A DNA stretch of 64,000 nucleotides from Paraflavitalea sp. CAU 1676. Lineage in GTDB: Bacteria; Bacteroidota; Bacteroidia; Chitinophagales; Chitinophagaceae. Shown here one piece after another: positions 44,451 to 52,239 of the stretch (positions are counted from its first letter, which is position 1; the number at the start of each line of letters is the position of its first letter). A model generated the notes under the pieces. That model saw nothing but the letters and a program-made list of their open reading frames with translations, was not told the DNA's origin and did no database searches. Position numbers and translations under genes: made by a program. The stretch lies in contig NZ_JARHUJ010000003.1 in assembly GCF_029223285.1 (NCBI RefSeq), positions 682,001 through 746,000 of the forward strand. The letters run 5' to 3'.

Positions 44451-45761
44451 ATGAAGAATCTATACATACGGAGGAAAATAGCGGGCGTTATATTCAGTTT
44501 GTTGGCCATTCAAGGTTCCCATGCTCAACCCCAAAAGGTACGGGTGCTTTTTATCGGGGATACCTATTCAGCCAGCAATGAGCTGCCGAAGATCGTAGCT
44601 GGAATGGCAGCATCCGTGGGCGACACCCTGGAGTACCGGATCACTGCGCCGGCCAACCATAGCATCCGCACACATGTAAGGCCCTATGCATTATCACCCT
44701 CTACCGCCCTATACCGGTTGCGCACGGAGCGTTGGGACTATGTGATACTGCAGGAAAGAAGCGTCACCGGAGCGGAGGTTGAATATTACGACTACCAGGA
44801 ATACTACTTTACCTCGTTTGCCTTTGTGAAACATATGGCCGACACGGTGCGGCGGTATAATCCCTGTGCCCGGATACTGTTTTACCAGAACTGGGGTTGG
44901 AAGAACGGCGTGGAAGAGCGCTGCCGCCTTGATCCACGCTGGCCGCATTACTGTAGCTATCTCGCCATGGATAGCCTGATACGACTGCGCACTTTGGATC
45001 AGGCACGTTTCAACCGGGCGGCGGTGGCTCCCGGTGGCGCTGTCTGTCGATACTTACGGGCTGCCCATCCAGCCATCGAACTGTATCAAGCCGACGGGTT
45101 CAATCCAAGCCTGGCGGGGTCTTATGCGGGAGCCTGCAGCATTTATACCGCTATTTTTAAGAAGAAAGTCGATGGCATTCAGTTCAACGCTTCCCTTCCT
45201 GCACCCATAGCCCTCACCATCAGGGCGGCTTCGGATAAGGTAGTGTACGATAGCATACGGTATTGGCGTATCGGCCAGGATGAATTGAAGGCCGGTTTCA
45301 GCTATCAACCGCTGCGGATACAGATGTTCAGGTTTCAAAACCAGTCCGTCAACGGTCAACAATACAAGTGGGATTTTGGCGATGGAGAATCTTCTACCGC
45401 AATTGACCCTGTCCATACCTATCGGAAGGCTGGCAACTACACCGTACGGTTAATTGCAATGGGTACATCCTGCAGCGACACTTTTTATGCACCTATCAGT
45501 GTGCCGGATGATCCGGATGCAGGATCCTTCATCGTGGCGCCCAATCCCGTAACCAACCAATTGTACATTACATCTAGTTTGTTTGGCCGGGATGTATATC
45601 TGTTCGAACTGTACAATTCCCAGGGACAGGTAGTGCGAAAGCAACAAGCCACCGACGCACCAATACAACTGCTGGCTGTAACCGGGCTTGCCAAGGGGGT
45701 ATATATCCTGGTCATTAGCAGCGGTCGGCGCATCTATCAGAGAAAGGTTGTTGTACAGTAA
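44451..45761 (+). CDS. Degenerate SGNH paralogue with PKD domain and T9SS sorting tail
   Basis: 436 residues. Signal peptide ends GSHAQ. The SGNH domain (30-275) aligns along its full length with the upstream gene, but the catalytic Ser is T38 (FIGDTYS) and the catalytic His is N218 (D215-G-F-N), so it is probably inactive or altered. It carries a PKD-like domain (about 285-355; YKWDFGDGESSTAIDP) and a C-terminal T9SS type A sorting domain (FIVAPNPVTNQLYI ... ISSGRRIYQRKVVV) that the first copy lacks. T9SS export and surface anchoring are expected. It may act as a binding protein for the paralogue's substrate. Confidence 0.87.
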   Translation: MKNLYIRRKIAGVIFSLLAIQGSHAQPQKVRVLFIGDTYSASNELPKIVAGMAASVGDTLEYRITAPANHSIRTHVRPYALSPSTALYRLRTERWDYVILQERSVTGAEVEYYDYQEYYFTSFAFVKHMADTVRRYNPCARILFYQNWGWKNGVEERCRLDPRWPHYCSYLAMDSLIRLRTLDQARFNRAAVAPGGAVCRYLRAAHPAIELYQADGFNPSLAGSYAGACSIYTAIFKKKVDGIQFNASLPAPIALTIRAASDKVVYDSIRYWRIGQDELKAGFSYQPLRIQMFRFQNQSVNGQQYKWDFGDGESSTAIDPVHTYRKAGNYTVRLIAMGTSCSDTFYAPISVPDDPDAGSFIVAPNPVTNQLYITSSLFGRDVYLFELYNSQGQVVRKQQATDAPIQLLAVTGLAKGVYILVISSGRRIYQRKVVVQ

Positions 45762-45855
45762 AGGTAAATCCTCATATTGGCTGCTATTTTTCTCTCTCCC
45801 TAAACAATGCCTTTTTAAACAGTAGAAGCCATTCCAGTTACACGTGCGCAGGGCT

Positions 45856-46476
45856 TCAAAACGGATAATGTTTCAGATACTCAACTTTCGGATTCATTTT
45901 CACCCAATCGCCTATAGAAACCCAGTCGTTATTCTCTGTTAATGGCATAATTGGATATTCCAAATCATCTAGTGCATAATCCTGTTCTTCAACACTTGCG
46001 GGAAATGCAAAACTCTCTATAAAGTTCCTGTCCATTTTGGAAATCAAGTCATCAAACTGCGCCTTGTGAAACTTCTTATAGTTGCTTAGTAAAAAGTCTG
46101 CTACCATTTTAAAGACAACCGTAGCATATTCATAAGGAGCTATAGTCTGATCGATATCATCTGCAATAACGGTCATAGTTGCCCATTTCTCTACTCTGTT
46201 AAATGTTCGAAAGCCTTTTTGCGAAAAATACAATCTTGTTTCGTTCGCGAATGGACTCGTATAAGGAAATGGAAATTTTCGATTCCTGGGAATTAGATGA
46301 GAAAAAGAAAAAGTAAACTCATAGGTATATTGATCGCTTTGTAGTATTTTATTTGGCTTCAGCAAATTCACATTAATTAAGTCAAAAACATAGTCGCTCA
46401 CATGGTGAGAGATTCGAGGCCTTGCCAAAAGGCTTTTATAGTCCGGATCAAAGCTTCGCTTTATTACAAATGACAT
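45856..46476 (-). CDS. Hypothetical protein paired with an XRE-type regulator
   Basis: 206 residues, not recognised and without export signal. It is aromatic-rich, with FEFTFSFSHLIPRNRKFPF in the middle and a likely helical second half. It follows the XRE gene on the same strand by 85 nt, and could be its target or a toxin-like partner; the sequence shows no toxin motif. Confidence 0.6.
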   Translation of the reverse strand: MSFVIKRSFDPDYKSLLARPRISHHVSDYVFDLINVNLLKPNKILQSDQYTYEFTFSFSHLIPRNRKFPFPYTSPFANETRLYFSQKGFRTFNRVEKWATMTVIADDIDQTIAPYEYATVVFKMVADFLLSNYKKFHKAQFDDLISKMDRNFIESFAFPASVEEQDYALDDLEYPIMPLTENNDWVSIGDWVKMNPKVEYLKHYPF

Positions 46477-46561
46477 AAATATGAGCGGTTTTTATCTATT
46501 CATCAGGCTATTCAACTCATTTATTGCCTTGGCAACCAGAAACATGTCTCCGCCGGATTGT

Positions 46562-46819
46562 TCACTTTTTCTTATCCAGCTTAAACAAGGGCGAATCAAA
46601 AAACTCTTTTAGGCTGATGCCCAAGTGGATGCAGTAATTGCGCACCACATACATGGAGGCTCCCCCACCCGTTTCGTATCGGCTTACCGCCTGTGAGTCA
46701 ACCCCCAGTTCATACGAGAATTGGGTTTGATCCAGGCCAGCTTTTTCCCGCACTTCCCGTAAACGTTGAGCAATGAGGTCGCGGAAATCAATTTCCTCTT
46801 TGGTTAGTTTATTTGCCAT
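46562..46819 (-). CDS. XRE-family helix-turn-helix regulator
   Basis: 85 residues from ATG 46819. An HTH_3 domain covers about 10-70: FRDLIAQRLREVREKAG, LDQTQFSYELGVDSQAVSRYETG and MYVVRNYCIHLGISLKEFF. Short length and lack of a second domain fit a Cro/cI-like repressor. Frame open to a GTG at 46834, but the ATG is better placed. A perfect palindromic operator (46852-46869) sits 33 nt upstream in the divergent promoter region, so it probably represses itself and the divergent transcript. Confidence 0.88.
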   Translation of the reverse strand: MANKLTKEEIDFRDLIAQRLREVREKAGLDQTQFSYELGVDSQAVSRYETGGGASMYVVRNYCIHLGISLKEFFDSPLFKLDKKK

Positions 46820-46851
46820 CGGGCAATATGACACCGTGCGGAAAAAATATC

Positions 46852-46869
46852 TCCAACAATAATGTTGGA
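46852..46869. promoter_or_regulatory. Palindromic operator of the XRE regulator
   Basis: TCCAACA-ATAA-TGTTGGA, two perfect 7-bp arms with a 4-bp spacer, 33 nt upstream of the XRE ATG. It overlaps the TTG of the divergent plus-strand promoter. Confidence 0.75.
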
Positions 46870-46894
46870 CTTCAACTTTATCCCCTTATCTTTA
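46865..46894 (+). promoter_or_regulatory. Divergent plus-strand promoter
   Basis: TTG (46865-46867), 19 nt, TATCTTTA (46887-46894; one mismatch). The -33 lies inside the palindromic operator, so XRE binding should block it. Confidence 0.5.
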
Positions 46895-47258
46895 CGTCTC
46901 CAACCAATCACAGGCACACCTCACAAGTATTGCCCGCGAATCTAACTAGTGATAAAGTCGCACGTGCAAGTAAGTGCTCAGTCTCTATATACCCATATGG
47001 AGTTGGACTTGTTGCTGACCTTTGTGTCCCGTAAACGATTCCTGCAAGCTTCAAATATCAAAACGCTTTTGTTTCCCTACTGTGGCGACTCTCATATAGT
47101 CACAGCCTCCTGGTTAGTAGCAGCCTGGCAACCGATATCATTGCCCGGCACTGTAGGGGGATTACACCTAACGATCACCGCAGGCCGGGCCCCTGGTTGA
47201 AGACGGAGGATCACGCACTCTATGGTTAGATGTGCGTTGAACTTACCGTATGCCAGTA

Positions 47259-47281
47259 CGAAGCCTGCGGCTCGTTTTTTT
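47259..47281 (+). terminator. Terminator of an unassigned plus-strand transcript
   Basis: CGAAGCC-TGC-GGCTCG with one bulged A, followed by T7. A second hairpin with T6 at about 47353-47391 overlaps the end of the next minus gene. Confidence 0.6.
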
Positions 47282-47381
47282 GATCAGTTTCCCAGGTATT
47301 AGGTCACAAAGGCTTTTATATACCCAAACCCTGTTACTGGAAGGTTAATGGTAAGTAGCCCGGCTCCGCAAGGTGTCGGGT

Positions 47382-48260
47382 TTACTTTTTTCTACTCCTC
47401 AATACCTCGTCGATCAGCTCATCCCCAATAAACAAGGCATCGAAGTAATAAACATAGTAGTAATCGACCGCCGGGTCGGGGCAGCGCAAGTGCAAGGCAT
47501 TTGCCGCCTCCTCATTAAACATGGCCTGCAGCATAAAGGGCGTATAAGGCTTTATCTCTTTCCCTACATACTGTTGCTCCGCTTTGTCGAGCGCATCGGC
47601 AGCACGCTCAAGCTTTTTGAGGGCTTTGCCGGAGTTAAATGCCTTATAGTGTGCTTTAAATAAAGTCCTGTAATCCGGATAGGGCGTTTGGTCAATTTTG
47701 ATGAGATCACTATAATGTTCCGCAGCCTCCGCAAACAACCTGGCATCGTCTTCACTTCCCTTCGTTTCGCCCAACGTAAACCAGATCATAAGTGCAGTAT
47801 ACAATTCCAGTGCCCCTTTCCAAATTAAGGGCTGCTTCGGATCATCGGGAATCTCTACGAACGCGTTGGGTGGCTGCAGCGGGCGGAGGGTTTGCGGCGA
47901 TATCCCCGTTGCATGCAGGAAGTTCAGCACATCGATCAATCGCTCGTGCTCCGCCTTTGATGGCGACGGTGATATGCCGGCAGTAGTCAACATATCGATA
48001 ATCTCCAGGTCCTGCTTTAGCCGGTGTACTTCGGATGCCCCGAATTCTTCCGGATCGAGCTGGTCTTCCAAGGCCAGCCGCATGGACCTGAAATCCTTAT
48101 AAGGCGATTTATCGAGTACCACCTTTTTTAACATGGCGGTGCCCAGTTCATCGATATTATCATGAATTTGTCCAAACAACATAACAGTCGTTAAGAAACC
48201 TGCTGGTTGACCGAGCCAAACGATGGCGTTGCCTCTTTGATCTTCTTTATTAGGGTGCAT
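47382..48260 (-). CDS. Hypothetical cytoplasmic protein
   Basis: 292 residues, not recognised. No membrane segments or signal peptide. Mostly helical, with repeated short helices rich in Asp and Ala (ALEDQLDPEEFGASEVHRLKQ, FAEAAEHYSDLI, LKKLERAADALDKAEQQ). It is the last gene of a minus-strand group with the HTH-like, membrane and DUF6266 genes, separated by only 23 nt from the 73-residue gene. Confidence 0.65.
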   Translation of the reverse strand: MHPNKEDQRGNAIVWLGQPAGFLTTVMLFGQIHDNIDELGTAMLKKVVLDKSPYKDFRSMRLALEDQLDPEEFGASEVHRLKQDLEIIDMLTTAGISPSPSKAEHERLIDVLNFLHATGISPQTLRPLQPPNAFVEIPDDPKQPLIWKGALELYTALMIWFTLGETKGSEDDARLFAEAAEHYSDLIKIDQTPYPDYRTLFKAHYKAFNSGKALKKLERAADALDKAEQQYVGKEIKPYTPFMLQAMFNEEAANALHLRCPDPAVDYYYVYYFDALFIGDELIDEVLRSRKK

Positions 48261-48283
48261 ACAATAAGTTTTAAGTTGACTAA

Positions 48284-48505
48284 TTAGGATTGTTTGCGCG
48301 GAGCTTGTTGCACCGCCTGCAATAATTTAAGAACTGTTTCTTCCGGCATCCGGCATTCCTGGCAAAAATCGGACAGCGATATCCAACGCTGTCGTGGCAA
48401 TTCTTTCTGCGCCCATATTTCGGTGATGAATTTCCTGGCTTTGTTGATACCCCAACCGGTAAGTGCGGTTACATCGCTGCGATAAAGCAGAATTGGTTCG
48501 ATCAT
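48284..48505 (-). CDS. Small HTH-like protein
   Basis: 73 residues. The pattern LLYRSDVTALTGWGINKARKF, followed by ISLSDFCQECRMPEETVLKLL, suggests a short winged or excisionase-like DNA-binding fold; I do not recognise a precise family. It lies between the 66-residue membrane protein gene and the 292-residue gene, all in one direction. Confidence 0.6.
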   Translation of the reverse strand: MIEPILLYRSDVTALTGWGINKARKFITEIWAQKELPRQRWISLSDFCQECRMPEETVLKLLQAVQQAPRKQS

Positions 48506-48559
48506 AAAGGCAGATTTTAATTGACTGCCGGGCCGGCCATCCGGTATCCCGGCAGTGGG

Positions 48560-48760
48560 TTAGTGTTTTTTGGATGCCCTGCTCTTGTGCCATTTTACAA
48601 GCTGGCTCATCGCCAGGGATATCGTAAAGCTTACGGAAGTACCGATGGCAGCCATGATGGCGGTTTTCAGCAGATCTCCCGGATGGATATTCATAACTGT
48701 CGAAAAAATGGCGCCGCCGGTAGTGCCGGCCTTCAGGGAAAAATGATCATGATGGTTCAT
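48560..48760 (-). CDS. Small membrane protein of the DUF6266 group
   Basis: 66 residues from ATG 48760. One strongly hydrophobic helix (about 27-52; LLKTAIMAAIGTSVSFTISLAM), preceded by a Gly-rich part and followed by a basic tail (WHKSRASKKH), giving a holin-like or small-inner-membrane profile. The upstream frame to 48868 is not credible. A candidate minus promoter (TTG 48982-48984, 21 nt, CATCTTTG at 48953-48960) lies about 190 nt before it. Confidence 0.6.
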   Translation of the reverse strand: MNHHDHFSLKAGTTGGAIFSTVMNIHPGDLLKTAIMAAIGTSVSFTISLAMSQLVKWHKSRASKKH

Positions 48761-49015
48761 AAATGATCTTTTTAGTGAAGAATTAATTGTAGAACCTGCA
48801 TGATAATAATGCGCTGGTGGCGCGTTGATACAAGGCCAACTCGCATCAACATAATATAGCTGATACATAGCGTGTATTTGATGGGTTTATCAACCCGGCC
48901 AAAAAGGAAAATGATTGAGAAGAGAATTGAAGAAGAGAAGAACGATCTGAGGCAAAGATGGATAAAATTATTGTGTGCACCCAATAATTTCATCTTTTTT
49001 AACAATTGCGAAGCA

Positions 49016-49663
49016 TTACTCGGAAAGCACGGTTACCTGTCCGGTATAGATACTGTCGGATATATCCTTGATATCGGCCGACGTAAACGTGATCCAGGTA
49101 TGAACCACTTTGCCCGCAAACCCTGCCAGCTGTATCGAATCGGTGAGGGCGCTACGGAGCGCACCTTTTTTGTACACCGCACGGTTAAGCTCAGGGCAGT
49201 AGGCTACTACCAATACCTGGTCGTTGGGCGACTCTTTGCCAATGCCGGCTCCTGCGTTGACCCAATTGAATTGCACCGAGCCTCCCGCTGCGGCTATGGC
49301 GGTTGCCGATAACGCATTGGGCAAGCTGCCCCGGCTTATGTATACCAGGCTGTACAGGATAGTATAGCTGGGATAACTACCGGTAATGGTGCCCTTGAGT
49401 ACATTGGATAAACCTGAGTTGACGCCGCTCATCTTGTTCGCGTACTTGTTGTAGGTGATCATAAAAAGATCTGCCATACTTCGGATGAACCTGACGCCGA
49501 GAGCAAAGCGCGCTTGTTGCTCCAGTTGCGCCTGACTGGGTGTTCTTCCCTTTTTGAAAGTGGGCAGGCTGCGCATGTAGTCGATGCCGTTCCAGCTGCC
49601 GCCGATTACGGTGCCTACGGTTCCGGAGAATCCGCCGAGCACCCCTTTTCTAATTCGTCCCAT
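49016..49663 (-). CDS. DUF6266 family protein
   Basis: 215 residues. The N-terminus MGRIRKGVLGGFSGTVGTVIG followed by WNGIDYMRSLP is the hallmark of DUF6266, a family mostly of Sphingobacteria and Chitinophagia and of unknown function. The middle is Ser/Gly/Thr-rich and beta-like, with an Ig-like C-terminus (KVVHTWITFTSADIKD). The absence of a signal peptide argues against Sec export. It is the first gene of a minus-strand set with the small membrane, HTH-like and 292-residue genes. Confidence 0.82.
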   Translation of the reverse strand: MGRIRKGVLGGFSGTVGTVIGGSWNGIDYMRSLPTFKKGRTPSQAQLEQQARFALGVRFIRSMADLFMITYNKYANKMSGVNSGLSNVLKGTITGSYPSYTILYSLVYISRGSLPNALSATAIAAAGGSVQFNWVNAGAGIGKESPNDQVLVVAYCPELNRAVYKKGALRSALTDSIQLAGFAGKVVHTWITFTSADIKDISDSIYTGQVTVLSE

Positions 49664-49791
49664 GATTTGTAAGTTTTAACTTTAAGAAAATTGTTTGTTG
49701 GCAACAGTAGCGGTTAACCGGTGTGGCTGCTGTTGTTCCATTCGAAGATACGGTGGCGCAAAGGCGATTTCCAACACCCCCGTGGCGAACC

Positions 49792-49840
49792 GTGGCTTTC
49801 CGTGGCATATAGTGGCTTTCCGTGGCATATAGTGGCTTTT
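49792..49840. repeat. 20-bp tandem repeat
   Basis: GTGGCTTTCCGTGGCATATA occurs at 49792-49811 and 49812-49831, followed by a partial third copy to 49840. Both full copies are identical. Confidence 0.9.
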
Positions 49841-49906
49841 TTAGCTTTCTTTAACAGCAACCAATACCTGCCTGCAGGTGTGCTTATGAGCGGATTAATT
49901 ATTGCT

Positions 49907-50005
49907 TTGTTCGGTACTTGTTCGGTAATTGTTCGGTATTTGCTTAGGAAACCTTCGCAAAATAGCGAAGGAGGTACGAATGATTCTCGAACAAATACCG
50001 AACAA
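49907..50005. repeat. Iteron-like TTGTTCGGTA cluster with nested inverted repeats
   Basis: Three direct copies of TTGTTCGGTA (49907-49916, 49918-49927, 49929-49938), each offset by 11 bp. The last copy extends to TTGTTCGGTATTTG (49929-49942), which is perfectly inverted at 49992-50005. Between them lies a second hairpin, CCTTCGC (49952-49958) with GCGAAGG (49965-49971). This lies 150-250 nt before the ECF sigma gene, in a 491-nt gap (49664-50154) where I see nothing else besides the tandem repeat. Confidence 0.85.
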
Positions 50006-50154
50006 GACATAGCGTTTGTATAGCCGAGGCAATACCCGGATACGGTCAAGCGCCTGCGTACTTATACGCATTCGCAACACTTTTCAGTTTTTCCAAAATC
50101 TATCACCAAGCCCTGTCCGTAGGTTACCGCTGGTATTGAACAGCCATCCATTTT

Positions 50155-50733
50155 ATGATTAACCGTCACTACAAACTCCGGCCTAACGAAGAGGCATTTC
50201 AACAGTATTACCGCGACTTCAGACACGTTTTCTACAAATACACTTACCAACTCATTCTTGAAGCAGAAGTAGCCAAAGACATTGTAAGCGATGCCTTTAG
50301 CAAGTGCTGGGAGCGCACCGAAAAATACAATACCCAGCCGAAAATGAACGCGTTCATGTACACGGCTTGCCGCAACAGTGCGTACAATTTCGTGAAATAC
50401 GGTAGCGGGTACAGGCACAAAAACGAAATTCCTATGGAAGATCTGGAGTCACTGGTACGTGACCAGGAGCTTAAAGACCAGGCGCTTAAGGACCTGATCA
50501 TCAAAGAACACATCGAAGAAGTACGAAGAGCCATGAAGCATCTTTCGCCGCAGGAGCAGTCGGTGATCGATATGTTTTATTTCCAGGACATGAAGATCTA
50601 TGAGATTGCTGATGCACTGTCGCTTAATGATCCGCAGGTTCGGGTAGTAAAACACAATGCACTGGTGAAGCTGAAGAAGTTGTGCAAGTGCGATCTGGTG
50701 TTTGCATTGGCCGGTCTGCTTTTACTGATATGA
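50155..50733 (+). CDS. ECF-type RNA polymerase sigma factor (FecI-like)
   Basis: 192 residues. Sigma70 region 2 (about 20-90; FRHVFYKYTYQLILEAEVAKDIVSDAF, MNAFMYTACRNSAYNFVK) and region 4 (about 125-178; MKHLSPQEQSVIDMFYFQDMKIYEIADAL with the HTH). The C-terminus ends in a short hydrophobic tail (LVFALAGLLLLI) often seen in Bacteroidota ECF factors. It would direct RNA polymerase to a small regulon. A single-TM protein gene follows 113 nt later and may encode its anti-sigma factor; an iteron-like array lies upstream. Confidence 0.92.
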   Translation: MINRHYKLRPNEEAFQQYYRDFRHVFYKYTYQLILEAEVAKDIVSDAFSKCWERTEKYNTQPKMNAFMYTACRNSAYNFVKYGSGYRHKNEIPMEDLESLVRDQELKDQALKDLIIKEHIEEVRRAMKHLSPQEQSVIDMFYFQDMKIYEIADALSLNDPQVRVVKHNALVKLKKLCKCDLVFALAGLLLLI

Positions 50734-50846
50734 GCCGTAGCAAGGTTTTTTAGAAAAAATATCGAAGCGGGCATTAACGTTTGGCTCGCCAACTTGTTTA
50801 AGTAAGTAAGAAGAGAACAGCGATCACAAACATCAAATTCAAAAAA

Positions 50847-51203
50847 ATGAGACTGTCTGTACATGATGCAACCGCCATGCGGCAGCTGATCTACAAGTTG
50901 GCCGATGGCGAGTGCACACCCCAGGAAAAAAGCCTCCTGCAGGAGTTCATGAGCAGGTCACCCTCCAATGAGGAATTGGTTGACCTCCTGACCACCGAAG
51001 AAGGAACTGCAAAACTATTGCGCGAGCAGGCCGAAAGTGAAAAGATATGGGCGGGGCATCATTTGAAGCTGCGCCGCCGCAGACGCAAACGGCGCAAGAT
51101 GATGCCATTCGGCATGCAGCTGGATATGGTAACCCTTATAGCCTTACTCCTCCTCGTAGGCGCGACTGTTTTTATGGTGTATATGTATCTTGGGAAGATT
51201 TAA
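50847..51203 (+). CDS. Short single-TM protein, possible minimal anti-sigma factor
   Basis: 118 residues: a cytoplasmic helical domain (1-75; RQLIYKLADGECTPQEKSLLQEF) of the kind that opens FecR-like anti-sigma proteins, a very basic stretch (LRRRRRKRRK, about 75-84), and one TM helix (about 93-113). The chain ends after the TM helix, without the periplasmic FecR domain. It is a small, unrecognised protein whose position after the sigma gene suggests the partner role. Confidence 0.65.
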   Translation: MRLSVHDATAMRQLIYKLADGECTPQEKSLLQEFMSRSPSNEELVDLLTTEEGTAKLLREQAESEKIWAGHHLKLRRRRRKRRKMMPFGMQLDMVTLIALLLLVGATVFMVYMYLGKI

Positions 51204-51278
51204 CTCCAGCGGATGAGAGACGATTTCGAGGCTTGTGGCGAGCCCTTCCCTGTCTGAGCGTGGTGAGTAGATCAAATC

Positions 51279-51301
51279 AAAAAGCCACCCCAACGGGTGG
51301 C
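51279..51301 (-). terminator. Terminator downstream of the alpha/beta hydrolase gene
   Basis: GCCACCC (51284-51290), loop, GGGTGGC (51295-51301), followed on the minus strand by T5 (plus A run 51279-51283). It lies about 130 nt after the minus-strand hydrolase stop. Confidence 0.7.
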
Positions 51302-51430
51302 CCAACGACCTACACCTAATCCTCAACATCCGCGTATACCATCCGGGCGATGACGAAATAAATGATCAAGGCAGGTATGGAAACCCCATTCTACTAATCT
51401 TATTGGACCTTGGTCTCACTCCTATTGTTA

Positions 51431-52186
51431 TTACAGCTTTGCTGCAGCGCTAATGATAAAATCCGCTACTTTATTGGGCTGTGATACCATGGGAACATGG
51501 CCTGACTCAAGTTCAATCGTAGTCGCCTTGATCAGCTTTGCCTTAAATCTTTCCAGGTCAGGGTTGATCACGCCATCCTGTGCTGCGACGATATACCACG
51601 AAGGTTTGGTTTTCCACGCGGGGCTGTTTACTTTCTCTTCAACGGCTCGCCCAGCCAGCGGCACTTGCGTAGCATATATTACGCCCTGCTCTGCAGGTGA
51701 TGCATCGGGTACGAAATGCTCCCTCACCGCTTTCGCGGACAGGACCACAAAGCCCTCAGGGCTAATCTGGAATTCCTTTTCGACGCCCGTTGTAGGCATT
51801 GCCGCATTAACGTCATTAGCATTTTGTCCATCTTCAGGCACCAGGGCTGCAACGTAGAGCAATCCCGCCACCTTTGGATCATTTCCCGCTTCAGAAATCA
51901 CCATCCCGCCATAGGAATGTGCGGCCAGGAGCACAGGACCGTCCATTCGAGCGATTGCCCGCCTGGCCGCAGTTACATCGTCAGCCAATGACGTGAGCGG
52001 GTTTTGAACGGCAACGACATTCAATCCCTTTGCCTGCAACAAGGGAATAACTTTTGCCCAGCTCGATCCATCGGCAAAAGCACCATGCACCAAAACAACA
52101 TTTGTTACCCCTTTAATGCCAGCAGGTGGTTTTACACCTTGTGACGCTATAGACACGGCCGATTCGGCTTGTTTAACAGTAGACAT
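51431..52186 (-). CDS. Alpha/beta-fold hydrolase (EstC/MenH-like)
   Basis: 251 residues. Oxyanion region VVLVHGAFADGSSW (about residues 29-43) and nucleophile elbow A-H-S-Y-G-G (about 93-98), with catalytic His near the end (ELESGHVPMVSQP). This is the pattern of small salicylate-esterase- or MenH-like hydrolases, which are widespread in stress-linked gene sets. No export signal. It lies 53 nt downstream of the NmrA-like gene on the same strand; co-transcription is likely. Confidence 0.85.
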   Translation of the reverse strand: MSTVKQAESAVSIASQGVKPPAGIKGVTNVVLVHGAFADGSSWAKVIPLLQAKGLNVVAVQNPLTSLADDVTAARRAIARMDGPVLLAAHSYGGMVISEAGNDPKVAGLLYVAALVPEDGQNANDVNAAMPTTGVEKEFQISPEGFVVLSAKAVREHFVPDASPAEQGVIYATQVPLAGRAVEEKVNSPAWKTKPSWYIVAAQDGVINPDLERFKAKLIKATTIELESGHVPMVSQPNKVADFIISAAAKL

Positions 52187-52239
52187 ACATTTAATTTTTA
52201 GATTTATTAGCTGATTTGACCTTCTTTTCTTATTTCCTG

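Larger units (their letters stand above)
46820..47381. other. 562-nt region: divergent promoter, operator and unexplained plus-strand transcript
   Basis: Holds the XRE operator (46852-46869), a plus-strand promoter (46865-46894) and two plus-oriented terminators (47259-47281 and about 47353-47391). Together they imply a plus-strand transcript of about 380 nt from near 46901. The only frames in it (to 47034 and 47200) use GTG or late starts and look uncertain, so it may be an RNA or a small unrecognised protein gene. Confidence 0.5.

Noticed and set aside
46949-47200. GTG-started 83-residue frame on the plus strand
   Set aside because: It has no recognisable family, uses a weak start and an unusual composition; it might be a small gene, but I could not support it as coding.
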